The notes beneath the pieces were generated by a model that did not search any database, was not told where the DNA came from, and saw only the letters and a list, made by a program, of their open reading frames with translations. A program made the translations under genes and the position numbers. Below are positions 56,381-64,000 of a stretch of 64,000 nucleotides of DNA, piece by piece. Position 1 is the stretch's first letter; every line of letters begins with the position of its first letter. The DNA is from Chlorella sorokiniana (lineage: Eukaryota > Chlorophyta > Trebouxiophyceae > Chlorellales > Chlorellaceae): assembly GCA_025917655.1 (NCBI GenBank), contig CP084619.1, positions 3,763,001-3,827,000 on the forward strand, written 5' to 3'.

Positions 56381-59183
56381 TCAGCCGCAGCCTCGGCAGT
56401 CAGCACCGCGGCTTCCACCGCGCCGCTGGTCGCCGCTGCCGCCGCCCTCGCCGCCCTCCAAGCTGTCCAGCACCGACAGCAGGGAGAGCAGCGGGTCGTC
56501 GGCCGGGGGCTCGCCGCCACGCAGCGGGCTGCCCTCGCGGGACGCCGCCGCCGCCACGGTGGCGGCCACGGCGGCGGCCGAGGCGCGGCGCGGCCGCTGG
56601 GGCGAGCCGCGGCGGTGAAGGATGAGTCGTCGTCCGAGGCGGTGAGGTACTCGTCCTCCTCGTCCGTCCAGTCGCGGTACCTGCAGGCGGTACAGGATGA
56701 GCGGAGCCCCATCAGACCAGCGGCTCGCTGCAGGGCGGAGCGGGGCGGGCCCAGGGGGCGGAGCTGGGGGTGACGCGAGGGAGCCTGCGACAGTGCACAG
56801 CCATGCCGGAGCCGCACCTGCCAAAGGGGCGGCGCGCGCCCAGGGCAGCCGAGGCGGTGGGCGACTCGCGTCGCTTGAAGCCCTTGTGCCCGGAGCAGAA
56901 GCCCTGGTGGCCGGCGGGCTTGGTGCACGTGGTGGTGCGGCGGCACACGCCCGCCCCGCGCCGCACGCTCAGCCCGCGGCCGGGGCGGGCCCCAGGGCGG
57001 CTCCCTCGGGGTGCAGCAGCAGCGGCAGCGAGGCAAAGGTGGGGGTGGAGGGCTCCGGCACGGCGGGGCGGCGCGGCGAGGCGGTGGGTGTAGAGCCGCC
57101 GGGCGAAGCTCAATCCTCTGCAAAAGAGCGTAAAGCGGAGGGGGAGCAGGGCGAAGCGGCCAGGGTCAGCGCAGGGAGCACCTAAGCGTACAAGTGAGCG
57201 GGCCAGCCATGCAGCCAGCCCGCCCCTCCTCCCAGCAGCAGGGCATGGCGAGCCGCGCACCGGCGGCTGGCTGTCGCTGTCGCGGAAGACCAGCAGCGCG
57301 TCGCCCTCGCGCGCGCCGCGGTTGGCCAGCATCTCCGCCAGCCCCTCCAGCAGGTATCCGCGCCGCCCGGCCACGTTGGTCCAGGCCAGCAGGGTGGGAA
57401 AGTGCCAGCGCTGGCTCTCGTCCACCGCCGCCAGGGTGAGGAGGTCGGTGGAGGCGGCGTTGGGCACCCCCGCCTCCACCTCCGGCACCGGCATCACCAC
57501 GCGGCGGCTGGTGAGGTCGTAGGCGGTGAGCACCTTGGCGAGGCGCAGGCCGGTGGGGATGTGCGCCACCTCGTGCAGACCCTCGGGCAGGCGCGCCCGC
57601 CGCAGCCAAAGTCGGCGGTGCTGGCGGCCGCGCCGCGCGCCGCACGCGGCGTGGCCAGCCGCGTCGCCGCCTCCTCGCCGCTGCTGGCGCTGTGTGCGCG
57701 GCGGCGCCCGCGCCGACGCCTCGCTGGTGCCAGGCTGGGGCGCGGCGCGGGCCGCGGCCTGCTGCCGCGCCGCCGCCGCCGCTGCGGCCTTGGGGCCGGA
57801 GCAGAAGCCGGGGTGGCCGGCTGCCTTGGTGCAGTGCGGGGAGCGCACGCAGCGGCCCGAGGCGCCCGCCACGAGCGGCACCGCGGCAGTGGCCCCAGGG
57901 GGCGGCGCCTGCAGCGCCAGAGCGCCGTACTTGGGAGACACCGTGGCCTGGCGCACCTCGTCGGTGTTGGCCTCAACCACCAGCTCGCCTGAATTGGGGA
58001 GGAGGGGGGAGGGGGGCACCAAGGTTCAGGGAGACCGCGACGACAAGGGCAGGCATGGCGGGGGGTGAGTCGCCCCATCAGCCCACGAGGCAGGCAGGCT
58101 GCGCGTGGCCGCGCCGCATGCAGGCATGCAGCAGCAGCAGGTGCCCGATCAGCAGCGCGCGCCGCACCGCTCTCGTCGGTGCAGATGCCGACGGCGTCGC
58201 CCACGCCCACGCCGTGGGAGCGCAGGAACTCGCCAGCCTGCTCCAGCACAAACACGCGGCGGTGCTCCGTGCCGTTGGCCCACGACTTGATCATGAACTC
58301 GTAGCGGCGGCCTGCGGGGGAAAGAAGGGGGCGCAGGGCACGTGGGTGCCAGCGCGGCGCACCAGTGCAGGCAGCTGGCGGCCATGCTGGCGCGGCGAGC
58401 GAGGGCGCATGCTCAATGGCGGCCTACCGTGGCAGTCCCTGACTGACAGGGCGTAGTGGCGGTAGCCCAGCACGAACGACAGGTTGGATTCGACTGCGGT
58501 GGGGGGGGTGAATGGGGGGGGCAGGCAGGTCAGCAACCACCCGTGGCGCGTGCCGGCCAAGTGCGGCACGTGCAAGCAGCGCATGCAAACCTGCGCCGGG
58601 CGCGCCAGCTGGCTACTACGCACGGGAGCGCCCCTACCACGCACCCGCCACCCTGGGGAGGATGATGCGCCCAGACGACGCGTCGCTGTTGGTCAGCTGC
58701 TTGGCCACCAGCACGCAGCGGCGGCGCGGCAGCGGCGCGGCCTGCGCGGACGCGGAGGACTGAGGGGCGACGCGCGGGCTGGCAGCCTTCCGCGGCGACC
58801 GCTGGCTGGTGGCTGGCTCGGCCATCATTGGCGGCGCCACCTGCACCCATCAACTCAGTGGTGGTTCAGCTCCCTGGGCATGCATTGCATGCATTAGCCA
58901 GTGCGGCAGCAAAGCACCCCCTTACCTGCGGGGTGGACCCTAACACATTCAAACGGCAATCAGCCATGCATGTCCCAACCAGCCACCCCGAGCCGCTCCC
59001 CAATCGGGATCGAGCCCCTAAACTTGGTACATTGGCGCTGGAACACGGCTTTGGTGCAATGCATGGCTGAGAACACAGTTGGGCATAGTCACCCACCTGC
59101 TGCTCGGCCGTCAAGCGGTCGAACGCCGTGCTTGCGAGAGCCTGGGCAGCTCCAACATCCAGCTGGCTGCTGTCCTCGGACAT
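56381..59183 (-). CDS. Two-B3-domain DNA-binding protein with repeated C-x5-C-x5-H-x3-C motifs
   Basis: The ATG at 59183 starts MSEDSSQLDVGAAQALASTA. A clean intron (AEQQ|GTGGGT…GTGCAG) joins VAPPMMAEPATSQRSPRK. The first B3 domain is LVAKQLTNSDASSGRIILPR, SNLSFVLGYRHYALSVRDCH, YEFMIKSWANGTEHRRVFVL and FLRSHGVGVGDAVGI (58,720-58,170). A Cys/His motif CVRSPHCTKAAGHPGFC follows (near 57,835). A second B3-like domain reads LAKVLTAYDLTSRRVVMPVP, WHFPTLLAWTN, YLLEGLAEML and GDALLVFRDSD (57,550-57,270). A second motif CRRTTTCTKPAGHQGFC with identical spacing lies near 56,940, followed by SGHKGFKRR. The tail is acidic and Ser-rich (DWTDEEDEYLTASDDDSS). It is probably nuclear and DNA-binding. The stop is uncertain: 56381 is used, but an alternative frame ends near 56,358. 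Confidence 0.7.
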
Positions 59184-60572
59184 GGTCGCGCCTATTTCGA
59201 GTCCTCGGGGGTCTGGGAGCTCAGCGCGTGGGGGTGGCTCCGCCCTCGGCTGGCCCATTGCCGCCGGGATGCTCGTTTTCCGATCGACTGCCGCACATGG
59301 AGTTGATCAGCGTGGCAGTCAGCGCCCCGTTCGCCGGAAGATTACTTCTGGACAGGCCAAGTGCGCCTGGGGGTAGCCGCAGCGAGCCCGTGGGCTCTTG
59401 GAAGCCGATTGCGGTCATAAGCGGTCGTCCAAAGCGGGTGATCACTAGCCTGCAAGCGCCGGATGGGAAGCGTGTGCAGTGGTGGTCCAACTACCGATTT
59501 GAAGCCATTGCAGCGCGGACATGCGCACCAAGTGGAATGTAAAGGGCAGAACAGGCGCTGCACGCGTCGCGAGCACGGCGCACCGAGAGTCACCCACCGC
59601 CTTGTCGCTGGCAGAGCTTCCGTGAAGCAAGATATGGATTGGGTATGGGAATGTAGAGGAAAAGTGCAAGGGAGATAAGCGAAATGCGGGGTGTGGAGGT
59701 GGCTTAGGTGCTGGATGTCGTGCTGAGGGCATGAGGGCACCCACCGATCGGCAAATCAGGTCGCACTGGGGAAGGTGGTCTCTTTTCAAAGCTCTTGCAG
59801 CACGTTTCATTGTCCACCAACTCGAGAGAAACGCAGGTGACCTGGGACGGCGGTAGGCTGGGATGTGCCTGCAAGTTTCCCGCCTGCCGCCGCCGCGAGC
59901 CAGCAGGGCTGACGCAGGCAAGACGGTGGATCCTCAGAGACCCGGCTCAACCGTGTGCAGTCAGCGGTTCCCACGGCTCAGCAATGCACGCACATGCATG
60001 CAGGACTGCCAACCGATATGTCGCCATCATTGCTGCCCAACAGCGCGTGTCTCGGCGCCGCTTGCATCCCCCGCTGTGATGCTCCACTCTGTTGATAGGT
60101 CACAATCATGTGTGTGCGAGGCGATGACAGGGCTGAAAGCGGCATGCACAGGCCTGGGATGAAAGAATGGAGGACGACCGAGCGGTGTGCAGGTGGGGCA
60201 TGCTCCATTTCCGGGCGCAGGGCGCACAGTCAGGGGCACCTCTGCGGCCCACCGAAACGAAATGGAATGCGCCGCAGGGCCGCGCTTCCAGCATCAAAGG
60301 GCGGGGTAAAAGGGGCAAATGAAATTTTCTTTTCAGTGGGGGTGAGAGCCAGGGGGAGGTGGTCAGATGATACAGGCGTTGCGGAGTTACGGCGCTGGCA
60401 GGCGGCAGCAACACGGCGACGCTCCAGGTGGCCTCGCTCTCTGCGGCGAGCCCCTTCTGGCCGCGCGACGGTGCCGCAGCCGCCGCCCGTGCCCGCTTTC
60501 AGGTCAGCAGCGGCGCAGGCGGGTTGCCCTGCGCCAGCTCCATCCTTGAGTTCAAGCGAGCTGGCGCGGCGC
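59184..60572. other. Intergenic region between the B3 gene and Fd-GOGAT
   Basis: This region holds the B3 gene promoter and the GOGAT 3' flank. It is moderate in G+C, with no recognised coding motif, repeat or RNA gene. Confidence 0.4.
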
Positions 60573-63500
60573 TCAAGCGGTGGCGGCCACGGGTGCCACG
60601 CCGTCGGCGACGCCGGCGCCCGCGGCCTCCTCCGCGGCCTTGCTGGCCTGCGGCGTGTTGGCCTCGCTGGGCGGCACCAGCTGCCAGAACTTCTGCACCG
60701 CGTTGGACCAGTCGGCCAGGATGGCCTTGCCCTTGGCGGAGCCTGCAGCAGCAGCGCGGGGGAGGGGGTTGATGTGAAGGCGTAGCCCACTCGCTGGGAC
60801 GTGGGCAGGCTCTCCGACAAAAGGCCAGGGCTGTGGCTGGGCCAGCAGGCGGCGCAGGCAGTGCCAGCGGCGGCGGCAGGGGCGCAGCGCAGCGCACCGG
60901 TGCGATCCACGTGCGCCTCGATCAGGCCGCGCAGGTGTGCCTCCCCCGCCTGGGTCTGCACCCGCTGGATGGCCACAATCTCGGCGTTGACCAGGGACGG
61001 GAAGTCGCCTGCGGCGGGCAGCGCGGCGACGGGCGTGGACACAAGGCCAGGGCAGGTCGGAAACGGCCCGGGCACAAGGCGCCCCCGCTGAGGGCTGCAC
61101 AGGCGCTGGCGCCCGGCCAGGGACCGCAGCAGCTGGCGGGGCTGCCTGCGCGCATGCCTTGCAAGCAAGCAAGCATGCAAGCAAGGCCGGCGTGGGGAAG
61201 AGCGGCGCCCCGCTGCGGGCAGGCAGGCAGGCAGGCAGCGCCCCCCCCGCCCCTCTGCCCCGCCGCTCACCCTCCTCATCGTAGAAGTAGCCCAGGCCGC
61301 CCGTCATGCCGGCAGCGACGTTGCGCCCCACGGAGCCCAGCGCCACCACCGTGCCGCCCGTCATGTACTCGCAGCAGTGGTCGCCGGTGCCCTCCACCAC
61401 CGCCTCGGCGCGCGAGTTGCGCACCGCAAAGCGCTCGCCGGCGCGGCCGCCCACAAAGAGCTTGCCGCCGGTGGCGCCGTACAGGCACGTGTTGCCCACG
61501 ATGGACGCGCTTTCGGCAGCAAACTTGGAGCCTGGAGCGGGGCGGGGGGGGCGGGCAAAGCCAGGGTTCAGAGGCCGTGCAGTCGGTCGAGCTGGAAGAT
61601 TTGAAGGGCACCAAGCAGAGGTCTGTCAAGCGCACTGGCACGGCACAGCTGCAGGGCCAGCCGCCGAACAGGCACCCAGGCATGCCCTTCAACCACAGCC
61701 CCCTCCACCCCCGCGCCAGCCCCCCGCGCCTCACCAGGCGGCGGCACGATGGTGACCTCGCCGCCGGCGATGCCCTTGCCCACGTAGTCGTTGGCCTCTC
61801 CCACCAGCCGCACGCTCATGCCGTCCACCAGGAAGCAGGCGAAGGACTGGCCCGCGGAGCCCTGCAGCTCCAGGCACAGCCGGCCGGTGAACCCGTTGTC
61901 GCCGTACCTGAGGCGCAGGCGGGGGAGGGGGTTGGCGGGGGAGGAGGAGGGGGTCTTTCAAAGCAGCGGCAACACGGCTGGTGGAGGGCGGGGATGGGGC
62001 GTGGAGGGCGGTGGCGGCGCGGTGCGTGGGCCTCACTTCTTGGCGATGGCGCCCGCCACGCGGCCCAGCGCGGAGCGGTCCACGTTGACGATGTCGAACG
62101 ACTTGGTCACCTCGGTGGCGGAGGCGATGCAGGCCTGGCAGGGAGGAGGGGGAGGGAGAGGGGTGGGTGGGTGGTGTGTGTGTGTGTATGGTGTGTGTGT
62201 GGGTGTGTGGGTGGTGGGTGGTGGGGGGGGGGTGGGGGTGGGGGGCTGGGCGCGCGCGGGCGGGGGAGGGGTATAGGCCTGGCCGTGCAAGCACAGGGTG
62301 CAGGTACAGGGTGCAGGTGCAGGCCGCCCAAGCACATGGAAAGCTCAAGCGCTGCCTGGACACAGCAATAGTCTGCAGCTGCGGCGGCGCCCACCTGCAC
62401 CTCCGCGTCCTCCAGGATGCGGTCGTCCAGCTGCGGCCCGTTGCTGTGCACCTCCTGGGCGATGCGGGCGGTGGAGGCCCCCGTCTCGCCGGCGTAGGTG
62501 GTGAGGAAGGAGAGGTCCAGGCCGCCCGTCTTGGCCAGGGCGTGGTCGCGCTGCTTCAGCACGTCGGCGCGGCCGATCAGCTCGTCCAGGAGCGGAAGCC
62601 CAGGAGGCCAGGCCCTGCCGCACCTCCTCAGCCACAAAGTGGAAGTAGTTGACCAGGTCCTCGGGGGCGCCTGGCGGGAGACAAAAGGGCAGGGAGCAGA
62701 CTGAGAGCTGGGCACTCATTGAGGGTGACCGGGTGAGAGTGCATGTGATCGAGGACGGGCGCAGGAGCGACAAGGTCGCACGCAGGCAGCGCCAGCCGCT
62801 CGGGCGTGCAGCGCAGCAGAGCATGAGCGTGCAGCGCAACAGCCTGGGCGGGGCGGCGGCGGGCGGGCTCACCAGGGAAGCGCGCGCGCAGCTCTCGCGC
62901 TGCGAGGCCACGCCCACGGGGCAGTTGTTGGTGTGGCAGACGCGCGCCATGATGCAGCCGGTGGCAATCATGGCCACCGTGCCGAAGCCGTACTCGTCGG
63001 CGCCCAGGGCGGCGGTGACCAGCACGTCGCGCCCGTGCGCATGCCGCCGTCGCAGCGCAGCACCACGCGCTCGCGCAGCCCGTTGGTGGTCAGCGTCTGG
63101 TGCGCCTGAAGGGCCAGGAGGGGGCCGGGGGAAGGGGAGGGGGAATGGTGAGCTCCTGAGCCTGAATGCTCGATGCTGCGACCGCTGCAACAGCTCGTGC
63201 ACTGCCACGGAGCAGAGGAGTGCGTTGGGAGCCCTGCGCTGTTTGTTTCACGGCCTCGCACCTCTGCCAGGCCCATCTCCACCGGCCCGCCGCAGTGCTT
63301 GATGGAGGAGATGGGAGAGGCGCCGGTGCCGCCGTCGTGGCCCGAGATCTGGATGATGTCGGCGTTGGCCTTGGCCACGCCGCTGGCCACGGTGCCGATG
63401 CCCGCCTGCGCCACCAGCTTCACAGAAACCTTGGCCCCCTGGTTCACCTGCGCACGGCAGACAAGGCGGGGCACAGTGGTGAGGATGGGGCGCACAGCTG

Positions 63501-63961
63501 GGGAGAGGCTTTGGGAGAAGAGCGAGCTTGGAGCACTGGATCAGAAATCACGGCAAGCAGATCAACAACACGAGGTGTAGACTTGCGACGCCGGTGCTTA
63601 TGACCGCAGATCAGCGTGCATATGTGCGCAGGCCACCCCGCCCCCACCCCTACAACCCCCCACCCCCCACCACCCCAAACACACACTACCCCCCACACAC
63701 AAACACACACACATCCACACACCAACACACCCCCAACACCCGCGCACCTGGTGCAGGTCGTAGATGAGCTGGGCCAGGTCCTCGATGGAGTAGATGTCGT
63801 GGTGGGGGCGGCGAGATGAGCGGCACGCCCGGCTTGGAGCGCCGCATGCCCGCAATGTACGGCGACACCTTCTTGCCCGGCAGCTGCCCGCCTCGCCCGG
63901 CTTGGCGCCCTGCGCGATCTTGATCTCCAGCTGCTCCGCGTTCACCAGGAACTCCGGGGTC

Positions 63962-63994
<33 letters not shown>

Positions 63995-64000
63995 CGCGAG
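60573..64000 (-). CDS. GLU1: Ferredoxin-dependent glutamate synthase, C-terminal part (5' end outside window)
   Basis: Fd-GOGAT makes two glutamates from glutamine and 2-oxoglutarate in the chloroplast. The window holds the second half. The FMN-binding synthase domain includes [77 protein letters not shown] and [15 protein letters not shown]. The [3Fe-4S] ligands lie in [15 protein letters not shown] (about 62,960-62,920). The C-terminal Gly-rich β-helix domain contains [40 protein letters not shown] and [15 protein letters not shown]. The protein stops at 60573 shortly after FWQLVPPSE, with no NAD(P)H-binding small-subunit domain, which marks the ferredoxin type. Frame breaks lie near 62,589, 62,603, 63,032-63,034, 63,800-63,810 and 63,891; each loses one or two bases of a G/C run. 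Confidence 0.93.
62150..62240. repeat. G/T-rich simple tract in a GOGAT intron
   Basis: GGTGGGTGGGTGGTGTGTG-type sequence followed by a long poly-G stretch, read on the plus strand. Unlike the other tracts it is C/A-rich on the coding strand and lies near the 3' end of its intron, upstream of the exon starting ACIASATEV. Confidence 0.8.
63640..63750. repeat. C/A-rich simple tract at a 5' splice site of GOGAT
   Basis: On the coding strand the donor after the exon ending LIYDLHQ opens GTGCGCGGGTGTTGGGGGTG and continues as GT/GGGG-rich sequence for about 110 bases. Confidence 0.8.

Noticed and set aside
55588-57123. A 511-codon minus-strand open frame as a separate gene
   Set aside because: Its upstream half overlaps B3-gene exons; the rest has no conserved motif and runs into G-rich intergenic sequence.
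62150-62240. Telomere-like repeat
   Set aside because: The units are GTGGG/GT mixtures without a regular TTTAGGG or TTAGGG period, and the tract lies inside an intron.
60833-62371. A 512-codon plus-strand open frame
   Set aside because: It is antisense to firmly identified Fd-GOGAT exons and low in complexity.
60573-64000. NADH-type glutamate synthase
   Set aside because: The protein stops right after the Gly-rich C-terminal domain, with no small-subunit NAD(P)H-binding region.
1-64000. Bacterial or phage origin, CRISPR array or defence island
   Set aside because: Genes have many spliceosomal introns, targeting peptides and plant-type domains. No spaced identical repeats of CRISPR type were seen.
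1-64000. Transposable element or virus-derived element
   Set aside because: I found no reverse transcriptase, integrase, transposase or capsid motif and no terminal repeats. The duplicated segment is host-gene sequence.

Overview
The window looks like nuclear DNA from a chlorophyte green alga, probably Chlorella-like (Trebouxiophyceae). By eye it is about two-thirds G+C. Its genes are intron-dense with GT-AG splice sites, and some carry the chlorophyte UGUAA-type polyadenylation signal. The protein set fits a photosynthetic eukaryote: ferredoxin-type glutamate synthase, a chlorophyll a/b-binding protein, an SDP1-type lipase, CG-1 and B3 transcription factors, and fused ergothioneine synthase. 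The clade is an inference from gene content; no rRNA or organelle marker is present.

Layout. 1-12.8 kb: two tandem minus-strand copies of an N-myristoylated CaMKK/GRIK-like kinase. At least the second copy continues into a C-terminal cyclic-nucleotide-binding domain; the first runs off the left edge. An unrecognised gene lies between them. 13.7-18.1 kb: patatin/SDP1 triacylglycerol lipase (-). 19.0-22.3 kb: CG-1 (CAMTA-type) regulator (-). 23.1-27.3 kb: EgtD-EgtB fusion (EGT1, -). 28.5-30.7 kb: secreted Cys-rich Erv/ALR-like protein (+). 30.9-32.9 kb: CP26-like LHC protein (+), convergent with a polyamine-oxidase-type flavoenzyme (33.0-35.3 kb, -). 36.7-39.9 kb: single-pass receptor-like kinase (+). 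40.9-51.1 kb: two paralogous Plus3-like/RRM/RS genes (+) either side of a quinone-oxidoreductase-family gene. 51.1-55.0 kb: synergin/aftiphilin-like clathrin-adaptor accessory protein (-). 56.4-59.2 kb: two-B3-domain protein with a repeated Cys/His motif (-). 60.6-64.0 kb: 3' part of Fd-GOGAT (-), running off the right edge.

The genes form an ordinary mixed nuclear neighbourhood, not an operon or a defence island. The kinases suggest nutrient or energy signalling, GOGAT is nitrogen assimilation, SDP1 is oil breakdown, and LHC is light harvesting; no single pathway links them.

The most pervasive anomaly is technical. Conserved reading frames break in almost every gene, and at each break I checked one base (rarely two) is missing, nearly always from a run of G or C. 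The two kinase copies show private examples in which each holds a base the other lacks. I read this as G/C-homopolymer undercalling in the assembly rather than gene decay, so exon structures given here are spans, not exact models. The most biologically interesting items are the kinase-CNBD fusion and its tandem duplication, the Plus3/RRM/RS paralogue pair, the repeated C-x5-C-x5-H-x3-C motif in the B3 protein, and G/T-rich tracts placed right after 5' splice sites.
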